Assembly (NCBI RefSeq): GCF_003751805.1
Contig: NZ_RKHQ01000001.1
Location: forward strand, 310,001-374,000
Direction of reading: 5' to 3'
DNA from: Salana multivorans
GTDB taxonomy: Bacteria > Actinomycetota > Actinomycetes > Actinomycetales > Beutenbergiaceae
DNA: 64,000 nt
Shown here in pieces: positions 48,288 to 58,670 of the stretch. The position numbers and the translations under genes were made by a program. Under the pieces are notes generated by a model. The model was not told where the DNA came from. It saw only the letters and a program-made list of their open reading frames with translations, and searched no databases. Position 1 is the stretch's first letter. The number at the start of each line of letters is the position of its first letter.

Positions 48288-48773
48288 TCAGTCGGCTGTG
48301 ACGTCCCGCACGCGACCGAGCCGGTGGACGAGCGCGCCGTCGCGCGTCCCGGTCCCGGCGGCGAGGACGCGGCCGACGACGATCCGGTGATCGCCCTCCT
48401 CGACGACCACGGTGGTGCGGCACTCGAGCCACGCCGCGCCGTCGAGGATCGCGGCACCGGTGAGCTCGCCGGGCCGGAACGCGATGCCCTGGAGCTGGCC
48501 GATGTCCGGCCGTCCGGGCTCGGCGATCCAGGCGACGGTGCCCTCCTGGCCCGCGCCCATGACGGTGGCGGCCCAGAGCGAGTCGACGTCGAGCAGGTCG
48601 GCCAGCCGGCCGGCGCCGTGGACGACGACGAGGACGGTCGGCGGGTCGAGCGACACCGAGACCAGCGAGGTGACGACGGCCGCGATGTCCCGGCCGCCCG
48701 CGCGGGCGGCGACCACCGCGACACCGCCCGGCAGTCGCTGCATGGCCGCGCGGTAGGTCTGCTCCAGGCCCAT
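48288..48773 (-). CDS. Flavin reductase-like domain protein
   Basis: 161 residues from ATG 48773, two bases after the mshB stop, with GGGGGAG inside the end of mshB. The flavin reductase/FMN-binding split barrel pattern is visible: YRAAMQRLPGGVAVVAARAGG, AAVVTSLVSVSLDPPTVLVVV, and DGAAWLECRTTVVVEEGDHRIVVGRVLA near the end. Such proteins bind FMN or FAD and reduce it with NAD(P)H, often feeding a monooxygenase. No partner oxygenase is adjacent. Position suggests co-transcription with mshB and typA. Confidence 0.85.
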   Translation of the reverse strand: MGLEQTYRAAMQRLPGGVAVVAARAGGRDIAAVVTSLVSVSLDPPTVLVVVHGAGRLADLLDVDSLWAATVMGAGQEGTVAWIAEPGRPDIGQLQGIAFRPGELTGAAILDGAAWLECRTTVVVEEGDHRIVVGRVLAAGTGTRDGALVHRLGRVRDVTAD

Positions 48774-48775
48774 CG

Positions 48776-50275
48776 TCAGCCGCTCCCCCGCGACCCGGTC
48801 CGCTCGCCGACCCAGCGGTCGGGCACGAAGGCGGCGGCGACCGCCGCGGCGAGGCTGAGCCCGAGCCAGGTGAGACCGAAGCCGTCCTGGGCGACCAGCA
48901 CGTCGCCCCCGCGGCCGAGGTAGGTGAGCGCCTGGATGCCCGCGAGCACACCGAGGATCGAGCCGACGACGCCGGGACCGCGGCCGATCGAGCGCGCGAG
49001 CATCGCGGCCACCAGCACGATCGCGCAGGCGAGCACCATGCCGTAGGGGACGTGGCCGAGGCGCGCGCGGTGGAGCAGCGTGCCGGCGGTCGCGGCGACG
49101 AGGCCGAGCAGCACGCCGGTCAGCACGCGGACCCAGGTCCGCTCCGCTCGCCCGCCCGCGGCCGGAGCGTCCTCCCGCGGCGCGAGCGGGCTCGTCGAGG
49201 CGCCGTCGGCGGGACCGGCACCGTCCTCGCGCCGGGCGTCATCGACGACGACCGAGGCGGTCAGGCCGGCGGCCGCCGCGTCGCCGTGCGCGAGCTCGAG
49301 GCTCACGACGGGCAGGATCGGCTGGGCGACGCCGTTGCTCAGCGCGAACCAGCCGACCGCTGCCTGGTCCGTCCGGAGGGCGCGGACGCCCCGGCCCGCG
49401 AGGAGGGCGCGATCGATCGCGGGGACGGTCGCCCCCTGCACCTGCGAGTCGTAGCACCGCATCGCGGCCAGGAGGTTCGGGACGACGCGCGTGGCGTCGA
49501 GGGTCACGTCGACGTCGGCCGCGGACCGGGCGATCGACGGCAGCTCCCCGGTCTCGACCGTGAGCGCCTCCCCGTCCTCGCCGACGGCGCCCTCGAACGC
49601 GATCCCGCGCGCCACCTCGGCGCGCGCCGCGACGAGGCGGTCAGCCTCCTGCGCGACCCAGCCGACGGCCGGCACGACCCACGGGCCGTCGCCGCCGTCC
49701 GCGGTGGCCGCGGCACCGTCGCCCCGGGCCGCCAGGTCGACGGCGGCCATCGTGATCGCGTGCGTCCGGACGTGGTCGGGGTGCCCGTAGGCCCCGCCCG
49801 GCTCGTCGCAGACGACCAGGCCCGGCCGCAGCCGGCGCACGAGCCCGGCGAGCGCGGCTGCCTGCCCGTCGAGGTCGCCGGAGGTGAGGGCGGTCGGGGG
49901 TGCGTCGGCGGCGGGACCGGCGACGCCCGGCGCGACCCAGCGCATCCCCGAGTCGGTCCACCGCACGCCGTCGCCGGCGAGCTCGTCGAGGACGTGGCTC
50001 TCGTGGACGCCGAGCGCCGCGAGGGCGTCGCGGCGCTCGCGCATCCGGATCTCGGCGACCTCGGCGGTCCCCTCGGTCTCGTGCATCCCGATCATCTCGC
50101 CGCACTCGCCGCGCGTCGCCGTCACGACGACGACGCGGCGGCCGCGTGCCGCCTCCAGCGCGAGCAGCGCCCCGGCCTGGAGCGTCTCGTCGTCCGGGTG
50201 GGCGAAGACCGCGAGGAGCGGGGCGCCCGCGTCACCGGCACCGCCGGACGGCGGGGTGGGAGGCGTCGTGGACAT
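48776..50275 (-). CDS. mshB: MshB-type deacetylase fused to a membrane domain
   Basis: 499 residues. The N-terminal PIG-L/MshB deacetylase has LLAVFAHPDDETLQAG with the zinc-binding AHPDDE at 25-30, VVVTATRGECGEM, and GGAYGHPDHVRTHA with the HxxH pair near 165. Enzymes of this class deacetylate GlcNAc-inositol in mycothiol synthesis. After about residue 300 the protein continues with an acidic linker and four or five hydrophobic segments at about 380-490 (WVRVLTGVLLGLVAATAG through LTWLGLSLAAAVAAAFV). That part resembles the small DUF6113-type membrane proteins usually encoded separately next to mshB. It follows typA by 17 bases. Confidence 0.85.
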   Translation of the reverse strand: MSTTPPTPPSGGAGDAGAPLLAVFAHPDDETLQAGALLALEAARGRRVVVVTATRGECGEMIGMHETEGTAEVAEIRMRERRDALAALGVHESHVLDELAGDGVRWTDSGMRWVAPGVAGPAADAPPTALTSGDLDGQAAALAGLVRRLRPGLVVCDEPGGAYGHPDHVRTHAITMAAVDLAARGDGAAATADGGDGPWVVPAVGWVAQEADRLVAARAEVARGIAFEGAVGEDGEALTVETGELPSIARSAADVDVTLDATRVVPNLLAAMRCYDSQVQGATVPAIDRALLAGRGVRALRTDQAAVGWFALSNGVAQPILPVVSLELAHGDAAAAGLTASVVVDDARREDGAGPADGASTSPLAPREDAPAAGGRAERTWVRVLTGVLLGLVAATAGTLLHRARLGHVPYGMVLACAIVLVAAMLARSIGRGPGVVGSILGVLAGIQALTYLGRGGDVLVAQDGFGLTWLGLSLAAAVAAAFVPDRWVGERTGSRGSG

Positions 50276-50292
50276 GCGGCCCTCGGGTTGGC

Positions 50293-52251
<1,959 letters not shown>

Positions 52252-52375
52252 CGACTCATCTCGGTCGTCGGGTGCTGGCTGAAGCTCCGGTCGGTGCCGT
52301 CCGAAGCGTGCTCCGGGGAGCGGGTGGTGAGTGGCGGAGCCGCCCACGCCGGGGCACTGCAACGCGCAATCGATC

Positions 52376-52392
52376 ATTCTACGCCGTAGCCT
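52376..52392. promoter_or_regulatory. Divergent -10 elements for typA and the FtsX-type operon
   Basis: Leftward TAGAAT (complement of 52376-52381) points to typA with a leader of about 118 bases. Rightward TAGCCT (52387-52392) points to the ABC operon. The boxes are five bases apart. Confidence 0.4.
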
Positions 52393-52395
52393 GAA

Positions 52396-52419
52396 GGGCG
52401 CGGGAACGGGCCCGCGCCC
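52396..52419 (+). promoter_or_regulatory. Leader hairpin before the FtsX-type ABC operon
   Basis: GGGCGCGGG (52396-52404) and CCCGCGCCC (52411-52419) form a perfect 9-bp stem with a 6-base loop, starting near the predicted transcript start and ending 18 bases before the ATG at 52438. It could shield the 5' end or affect translation. Confidence 0.35.
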
Positions 52420-52437
52420 GGGCGTCGAGAGGGTGGC

Positions 52438-54270
52438 ATGCGCGGCAGACTCGTCCTCGGCGGCCCTCGTGCGGCCCGGCTGCCGCTGGCCCTGCTCGCC
52501 CTCGTCGTCGCGATCGTGTCGCTCGCGGGTCCGCTCGCCCTCGCGCTGGCCCGCGGCGCGGACGACGCCGGCGCGGCGGGCGTCCTGGCCCACCTGCCGA
52601 CGCCGGACCGCGGGCTCGCCATCGCGACCCGCACGGCCGACGACCCCGCCGAGCAGCTCGCCGGAGCCGACGACGTGCTCGCGGCGCTGCCCGGCGCCCC
52701 CGCGCTGCACGTCATCACCCAGCGCCTCACCTACCCGCTCGCGAGCGCCGAGCAGCTTCCGGGCGGCCGGGACTCCGTCGTGCTCATGGCGACCGACGAC
52801 CTCGCCGACGCGGTCCGGATCGTGGCGGGGACGCTGCCGTCGTCCGCCGACGGGGCCGCGCGGCTGGAGGTCGTGGCGCCCGCCCCCTCGGGTCTCGCGA
52901 TCGGCGACGTGCTCACGCTCGGGGAGCGCGCGACGCGGGTCGTCGTCGTCGGGCTGTGGGAGACGACCGACGACGACGCGGCGTGGTTCGGGGACCCGGG
53001 CGTCGCGGACGGCGAGGTGACCGATGTCACGACGGGCGGCGGGAGCGCGATCGGCCCGCTCCTCGTCGCCGACCCGGCCGACCTCCTGCCGACGGTGGAG
53101 CGCGCGCGGCAGCGCTGGATCCTCCTGCCCGCGCCGGACCTGCGGGGCGAGGACGTCCCCCGCGTCGCCCAGGCCCTCGCCGCGGCACCCGACCGGCTGG
53201 CCGGGGCTGGCGTGTTCACGCAGGGCTCGGCGGTGAGCGGCGGCGGACCGGCGACGTTCGCCGCGCTGGCGGCCCGCGCGGCGGACGTCGGGGCGCGCGG
53301 TCAGAGCGCCGCCGCGCTCGTGGTCGTGGCGGGCGCGGTGGGTGTGCTCGCCGTCGGCGCCGCGCTGGGCCGAGCGCTCCTCGCGCGCACGCGCCTGCTG
53401 CTCGCGCGCGGGGCTGGCCAGCTCCAGGTCGGTGCCGTCGACGCGCCCGGCGTCGTGGCCGCGGCGGGACTCGGGGCGGGCGTCGGGCTCGGCTGCGGGC
53501 TCGCACTCGGCGCGATCCTCGCCGCCGTGGGAGCCGGCGGTGGCGGTGTCGGGGCTGGCGACGCCGCCCGGTGGGCGCTCGGCGCGTTCCTCGCCGCCGG
53601 CCTCGGGACGTGGGCCCTGACGCGGCGACGGCTCGCCGTCGACCGGTTCCGGCCGGGGCTCGGCCGGCTCGTCGGATGGACGATCCTCGCGGTGGGAACC
53701 GCCTGGACGCTCTGGCGCCTGCTCACGGGCGGCCTCCTCGTCGGGACCGGGACCGGTGTGCGAGCGGATCTCGCCGCGGCGTTCGCGCTCCCGCTGCTGC
53801 TCCCGGTCGCCGGGGTTGCCGCGACCTCGCTGCTGCGCCCCGTGGCGCGGGCCGCGACCCGGCTCGCGCGGCGCGGGCTCGGCCCGCTGCTGACGCTGCG
53901 ACGGCTCGCGCACGGCCCTCACCCGACGCTCGGGGCCGCCGCGGCCGTCACCGGCGGCGCCGCGCTCCTGGCGACGCGGGCCGCGGCCGCCGACGACCAG
54001 CTCGGCCGGCCCCTCGCCCTGGCGCTGCTGTGCGCGGCCGTCGCGAGCGCGGCGCTCGCGACGGCGGTGGGGATCGCCGCCGCCGGCGAGCGGCGCCGTC
54101 GCGGGCTCGCCGGGGCGACGGCGAGCGGGGTCCCGCCGCGCACCGGTCGCCTCGGCTCGACGGCGAGCGATGTCGTCACGGCCGCGGTCGCGCTCGCGGT
54201 CGGGGCCGCCGTCGCCGCCGCACTGGCACCCGAGCTGCTCGAGACGCCCACCGTGGGCGGGGGCTCCTGA
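52438..54270 (+). CDS. FtsX-like ABC permease, smaller subunit
   Basis: 610 residues. One N-terminal helix (LPLALLALVVAIVSLAGPLALALA) is followed by an external region of about 250 residues, then a cluster of helices starting at SAAALVVVAGAVGVLAVGAALG and continuing to AVALAVGAAVAAAL. The layout recalls FtsX/MacB permeases but the conserved core is weak, and Ala/Gly/Leu bias is strong, so the assignment leans on context. The gene overlaps the next, clearly FtsX-like permease by one base (TGATG), and two ABC ATPases follow in the same operon. Confidence 0.7.
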   Translation: MRGRLVLGGPRAARLPLALLALVVAIVSLAGPLALALARGADDAGAAGVLAHLPTPDRGLAIATRTADDPAEQLAGADDVLAALPGAPALHVITQRLTYPLASAEQLPGGRDSVVLMATDDLADAVRIVAGTLPSSADGAARLEVVAPAPSGLAIGDVLTLGERATRVVVVGLWETTDDDAAWFGDPGVADGEVTDVTTGGGSAIGPLLVADPADLLPTVERARQRWILLPAPDLRGEDVPRVAQALAAAPDRLAGAGVFTQGSAVSGGGPATFAALAARAADVGARGQSAAALVVVAGAVGVLAVGAALGRALLARTRLLLARGAGQLQVGAVDAPGVVAAAGLGAGVGLGCGLALGAILAAVGAGGGGVGAGDAARWALGAFLAAGLGTWALTRRRLAVDRFRPGLGRLVGWTILAVGTAWTLWRLLTGGLLVGTGTGVRADLAAAFALPLLLPVAGVAATSLLRPVARAATRLARRGLGPLLTLRRLAHGPHPTLGAAAAVTGGAALLATRAAAADDQLGRPLALALLCAAVASAALATAVGIAAAGERRRRGLAGATASGVPPRTGRLGSTASDVVTAAVALAVGAAVAAALAPELLETPTVGGGS

Positions 54271-57017
54271 TGGCCGCGGCCGGACTGGGCTGGGGGCGGC
54301 TGCTCGCCCGGCACCTGCGGCTGAGCGCGGCCCGCTGGAGCGTGCTCGCGCTCGTGGTCCTCGTGACCTCGGCCGCCGTCATGATCTGGCCGCGGTGGAT
54401 CGAACGCAGCGCGACCGACGAGCTGCGCCAGGCGCTGTCCGCCTCCGGCTTCGTCGACCCGACGGCCGTGCCCAGCTCCCTGTGGATCGACGTCATGCGG
54501 CCGGCCCCCTCGGCCGAGACCGCCGAGGCCTACGCGTGGGGGGCGGTCCAGCGCACGCTGACGCAGGTCCACGACGACGCGCCCTCCCCCCTGCGCGACG
54601 TCCTCGACGACCCGGGCATGTTCGCGGTCGTCACGGGGCAGGTCCAGCTCCCGGTCCCCGGGGGCTCGGGGATCACGGGGATGTCGATCCGCGGCTTCAC
54701 CGCACCCGACGTCCTCGACCGCGTCGAGCTGGTCGAGGGACGCCCGCCGGCCTACGTGCCGATCCCGTCCGATCAGGTCCTCTTCCCGATCGAGGGCGAG
54801 CCGGGGTACGAGGAGTACGAGTCCCCGCCGCTGGAGATCGCCCTGTCCGAGGACGCGGCCGAGGCGCTCATGTGGCCGGTCGGCGAGTCCCGCGTGGTGG
54901 CCACGCGCTACCCCTGGACGCAGGAGATCGTGCTCACCGCGACGTTCCGGGCCACGCCGGAGTCCGAGGCCTCCGGCTGGGCGAACCAGGCCGCGCAGCT
55001 CCTGCACCCCACCACGTCGTACTCGATCTACCAGGACGTCTTCGTCGAGGCGCGGGCCTACGTGCCGCCGGGCGGGGCCATGATGCGGCTCTGGGCCGCC
55101 GACACCAGCTCCAACCAGCCGTCCTACGTCCGGCTCTGGTACCCGTTCACCGCCTCCACCGTGACCATGCACGAGGCGGGGCTGCTCGCGCAGCAGCTCC
55201 GCGACCTCGTCGAGGTCCCGGTCCCGGTCGAGAACGGGTCCGTCTCGTTCACCACGTCGGCGCCCGACATCATCGACGACGTCGCCGCCCGGCAGCTGGC
55301 GACGAACGCGGTGCTCGGCCTCGCGGTGGCGGCACCGGCCGGCGTCCTCCTCGTGCTCCTCGCCCTCGCCGCGAGCGTCATCGTGCAGCCGCGCCGCACG
55401 GCGCTCGGGCTCCTCACCGCGCGCGGCGCGTCGCCCGGCCAGGTGCGCGCCCTGCTGGGCGCGGAGGCGGCGCTCGTGGCGGTCCCGGCCGCCGTCGCCG
55501 GGGGCGTCCTCGCCACGGCCCTCGTCCCCGCCCACGCCTCGCCGTGGTGGTGGGCGGGACCGGCGGCGGTCGCGGCCGCCCCGGTCTGCTCGCTCGCGCT
55601 CGGCGGCGGGGGCCGACCGCGTCCGCGGGTCCGCCTCGTGACGGAGCTCGCGGTCGGTCTCCTCACGCTCGCCGCAACGGTCACGCTCCTGACCGCCCGC
55701 CGCATCGGCACCACCGCCGTCGGCGCGGCGTCGGGAGGCACCGATCCCCTCGTCCTCGTGACACCGCTCCTGCTCGCCGTCTGCGTCGCCATCGTCTGTC
55801 TCCACCTGCTCCCGGCGCTGGTCCGGCCCGTCGCCGCGCGGCTGCGCCGGCGAGACGACCTCGTGCCGGCCCTCGGCTCGACCCTCGCGAGCCGCCGCCG
55901 GCCACCGCTGGCGAGCACGATCGCCGTCGCGACCGGAGCCGCCGTCGCCGTGCTCGGGCAGGTCGCGACGGCCACGGTGACGCACGGGCTGCACGAGGCC
56001 GCCAGGACCTCGGTCGGGGCCGACGTGCGGATCACCGCTGGACTGTCCCCGGACGACGTCGCCTGGCTGGAGGACCTGGACGGGGTCGCGGCGGTGGCGA
56101 CGGTCGTCTCGCCGTACTCCTCGGCCACGTTCATCGCCGCCGACGGGCCGACGACGACCTTCACGCTCTACGCCGTCGACCCCGCCGCCCTTGCCGCCGT
56201 CCAGGCCGAGGTCCCCGGCGCGCTCGAGGTGCCGACGCACCGGGCCGGCGCGCCGGCCGACCTCGTGCTGTCCGAGCGCGCCGGTCAGCCGCCCGGGACC
56301 GCGGGCGAGCTGGTCGCGAGCCGTCGGTCCCCGGCCGTGGTCGACCACCTCGCCGCCCGCGCCCCCGGCCTCACCGGCAGCGGCACGTGGGGCGCCGTCG
56401 ACGTCGCCGCGCTCCAGGAGGCCGGGATCGACCTGCCGCCCGGATCGGCCCTGCTGTCCGTCGACCCGGACGACCGCGCGGCGACGGCGGCGGTCGTCGC
56501 GGCGCTGCGGGAGCACTTCGGCGACCGCGCGACGGTCGCGTCCTACGACGAGCGCGTGGCCGAGCTGGCCGAGGCGCCCACCGCGCGAGCGCTGCGCACC
56601 GGCCTGGCCATCGTGAGCTGGCTGGGGATCGGCGCCGCCGTCGTCGCCGTCCTCCTGACGCTCGCCGGGGCCAACGAGCCGCGCACGCGTCTCGTGTCCG
56701 TGCTGCGCACGCTCGGGCTCCCGCCGCGCGCTGAGCTCCGGCTGGTGCTGTGGGAGATCGCGCCGGCGGTCGGGCTCGCGCTCGTGCTCGGCGCCGGGCT
56801 GGGTGTCGGCCTCGGCGCCCTGCTGGTCCGGGTCACCGACCTGCGGCCGTTCACCGGGACCGTCGAGCAGCCGTCGATCGCGCTGGAGCCGCTCGGGCTC
56901 ACGCTCACGCTGGCTGGGGCGGTGCTCGCCGTTGTCGTCTCCGTGGTCGTGGCCGCCTGGTCGTCCGGGCGCCGCAGCGCCGCCGTCGTCCTACGAGTCG
57001 GAGAGGGGTCGTCATGA
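54270..57017 (+). CDS. FtsX-like ABC permease, larger subunit
   Basis: 915 residues from ATG 54270. An N-terminal helix (WSVLALVVLVTSAAVMIWP) is followed by a large external domain, then helix clusters near residues 345-480 and 760-910. FtsX-type segments include LVLLALAASVIVQPRRTALGLLTARGASPGQVRALL and the closing VSVLRTLGLPPRAELRLVLWEIAPAVGLALVLGAGLG. It probably pairs with the smaller permease or with itself, driven by the two ATPases downstream. Such transporters move lipids, lipoproteins or peptides, or act mechanically on the envelope. The substrate is unknown. Confidence 0.85.
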   Translation: MAAAGLGWGRLLARHLRLSAARWSVLALVVLVTSAAVMIWPRWIERSATDELRQALSASGFVDPTAVPSSLWIDVMRPAPSAETAEAYAWGAVQRTLTQVHDDAPSPLRDVLDDPGMFAVVTGQVQLPVPGGSGITGMSIRGFTAPDVLDRVELVEGRPPAYVPIPSDQVLFPIEGEPGYEEYESPPLEIALSEDAAEALMWPVGESRVVATRYPWTQEIVLTATFRATPESEASGWANQAAQLLHPTTSYSIYQDVFVEARAYVPPGGAMMRLWAADTSSNQPSYVRLWYPFTASTVTMHEAGLLAQQLRDLVEVPVPVENGSVSFTTSAPDIIDDVAARQLATNAVLGLAVAAPAGVLLVLLALAASVIVQPRRTALGLLTARGASPGQVRALLGAEAALVAVPAAVAGGVLATALVPAHASPWWWAGPAAVAAAPVCSLALGGGGRPRPRVRLVTELAVGLLTLAATVTLLTARRIGTTAVGAASGGTDPLVLVTPLLLAVCVAIVCLHLLPALVRPVAARLRRRDDLVPALGSTLASRRRPPLASTIAVATGAAVAVLGQVATATVTHGLHEAARTSVGADVRITAGLSPDDVAWLEDLDGVAAVATVVSPYSSATFIAADGPTTTFTLYAVDPAALAAVQAEVPGALEVPTHRAGAPADLVLSERAGQPPGTAGELVASRRSPAVVDHLAARAPGLTGSGTWGAVDVAALQEAGIDLPPGSALLSVDPDDRAATAAVVAALREHFGDRATVASYDERVAELAEAPTARALRTGLAIVSWLGIGAAVVAVLLTLAGANEPRTRLVSVLRTLGLPPRAELRLVLWEIAPAVGLALVLGAGLGVGLGALLVRVTDLRPFTGTVEQPSIALEPLGLTLTLAGAVLAVVVSVVVAAWSSGRRSAAVVLRVGEGSS

Positions 57018-57865
57018 TCGTGTGCGAGGACCTGGTGCGGATCTTCCGCGGCGAGGGGGTCGAGGTGCAGGCCCTGCAGGGCCTGTCGCTGCGGATCGAG
57101 AAGGGGGAGCTGGTCGCGGTGGTCGGGGCGTCCGGCTCCGGCAAGTCCACCCTGCTCAACATCCTCTCGGCGCAGGACGTCCCGAGCGCGGGAGCCGTGC
57201 GGGTCGCGGGCCGCGACCTCACCTCGCTCGGCCGGCGCGGCCGGGTCGGCTACCGCCGCGAGCACGTGGGCTTCGTCTGGCAGCAGACGGGCCAGAACCT
57301 CGTGCCCTACCTCACCGCCGCCGAGAACGTCGCGCTGCCGATGATGGTGGCCGGCACCGCGCGGGCTCGGCGGGGACGGTCCGGCGAGCTGCTCGACCTG
57401 CTCGAGGTCGGCGAGCTGGCCGACCGCCGGCCCGAGGAGATGTCCGGCGGTCAGCAGCAGCGGGTGGCGATCGCCGTCGCGCTCGCGAACGAGCCGGACG
57501 TGCTGCTCGCGGACGAGCCGACCGGTCAGCTCGACGAGGAGACGAGCGCCACCGTGCTCGAGGCGATCCGGCGGGTCAACGCCGAGACGGGGGTGACGAC
57601 GCTCATCGTCACGCACGACCGCGCCGTCAGCGACCACGTCGCCCGCACGGTCCAGATCCGCGACGGCCGCGTGGCCGGTGAGGTCCACCGGAGCCAGGGC
57701 GAGGGCGGCGAGCACCACTCCCCGCAGGAGTACACGGTCATCGACCGGGTGGGACGCCTGCAGCTCCCGAGCGAGTACGTCGCGCGGCTCCAGCTCATCG
57801 ACCGCGTGCGGCTCACGCTCGAGCCCGATCACGTCGAGGTCCACCCGGGGAAGGAGCAGTCATGA
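57014..57865 (+). CDS. ABC ATPase of the FtsX-type operon, with AbrB-like C-terminal tail
   Basis: 283 residues from ATG 57014, overlapping the permease as ATGA. Walker A GASGSGKS is at 38-45, Q-loop WQQTGQ at 89-94, signature MSGGQQQR at 143-150, Walker B LLADEPTG at 164-171 and the H-loop THD at 200-202. The core is a LolD/MacB-type ATPase. After the core, residues 239-277 (VIDRVGRLQLPSEYV and DRVRLTLEPDHVEV) resemble an AbrB/SpoVT swapped-hairpin domain. That tail is absent from the second ATPase downstream. It may dimerise the protein or bind something other than DNA. Confidence 0.9.
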   Translation: MIVCEDLVRIFRGEGVEVQALQGLSLRIEKGELVAVVGASGSGKSTLLNILSAQDVPSAGAVRVAGRDLTSLGRRGRVGYRREHVGFVWQQTGQNLVPYLTAAENVALPMMVAGTARARRGRSGELLDLLEVGELADRRPEEMSGGQQQRVAIAVALANEPDVLLADEPTGQLDEETSATVLEAIRRVNAETGVTTLIVTHDRAVSDHVARTVQIRDGRVAGEVHRSQGEGGEHHSPQEYTVIDRVGRLQLPSEYVARLQLIDRVRLTLEPDHVEVHPGKEQS

Positions 57866-58629
57866 GTCCCGAGACGCACGGTCCGGAGGCGCACGGCCCC
57901 GGCGACTCGCCCGGGACGAGGCGGGAACGCCGGGAGCGCGCCCGTGCCGCGGTCGCCCCGGTGCTCGTCGCCGAGCGTCTCTCCCGGGTCTTCCCGACGC
58001 CCGCGGGCGACGTCGTCGCGGTCGCGGACGTCTCGCTCGACCTGCGCCCCGGCGAGCTCGTCGCGCTGCGCGGGCCCTCCGGCTCGGGCAAGACCACGCT
58101 GCTCAACCTGCTCGGCGGGCTCGACGAGCCGACGTCGGGCACCGCCCGGGTCGACGGGCAGGACCTGGCCGACCTGGACGAGTCGGCGCGGCTCGCGCTG
58201 CGCCGAACCACGCTGGCGTTCGTCTTCCAGGCGTTCGGGCTCATCGGGGACCTCACCGCCCGGGAGAACGTCGAGGTGCCGCTCCGGCTGCGCGGCACGC
58301 CCCCGACCGAGCGCGACCTGCGGGTCGACGCGGTGCTCGGCGCGGTCGGTCTCGCGCCCCACGCCCATCAGCGGCCGGGCGAGCTCTCGGGCGGTCAGCA
58401 GCAGCGCGTCGGGATCGCGCGGGCGATCGTGGCCGAGCCGCGCCTCCTCCTGGCGGACGAGCCGACCGGTCAGCTCGACTCCACCACGGGGACCGAGATC
58501 ATGGAGCTGCTGGCCGAGGTGGTGCACGCGCGCGGGCTCGCCGCGCTCGTAGCGACGCACGACCCGCTCATGCTCGAGCGGGCCGACCGCGTCCTCCGGC
58601 TGCGCGACGGCCGCCTCGTCGACGACTAG
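57862..58629 (+). CDS. ABC ATPase of the FtsX-type operon, second subunit
   Basis: 255 residues from ATG 57862, overlapping the previous gene as ATGA. Walker A GPSGSGKT near residue 73, Q-loop FQAFG, signature LSGGQQQR, Walker B LLADEPTG and an H-loop histidine (THD) are all present, so it is active by motif. The first 30 residues are a charged lead. It has no extra C-terminal domain. Two different ATPases and two permeases suggest a heteromeric exporter or envelope-remodelling complex. A hairpin overlaps the stop codon and closes the operon. Confidence 0.93.
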   Translation: MSPETHGPEAHGPGDSPGTRRERRERARAAVAPVLVAERLSRVFPTPAGDVVAVADVSLDLRPGELVALRGPSGSGKTTLLNLLGGLDEPTSGTARVDGQDLADLDESARLALRRTTLAFVFQAFGLIGDLTARENVEVPLRLRGTPPTERDLRVDAVLGAVGLAPHAHQRPGELSGGQQQRVGIARAIVAEPRLLLADEPTGQLDSTTGTEIMELLAEVVHARGLAALVATHDPLMLERADRVLRLRDGRLVDD

Positions 58630-58648
58630 CGCGCCGGCCCGGCGCGCT
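58628..58648 (+). terminator. GC-rich hairpin at the end of the ABC operon
   Basis: AGCGCGCC and GGCGCGCT form a perfect 8-bp stem around five bases, starting inside the stop codon. It sits between the converging FtsX-type operon and the peptide transporter ATPase gene. Confidence 0.55.
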
Positions 58649-58670
58649 GGCCTCTCCCCGCGGGTGGGCG

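Noticed and set aside
45891-48923. A 1010-codon rightward frame over the VanW-family gene
   Set aside because: It has no domain; the leftward frame has a membrane helix and a VanW domain.
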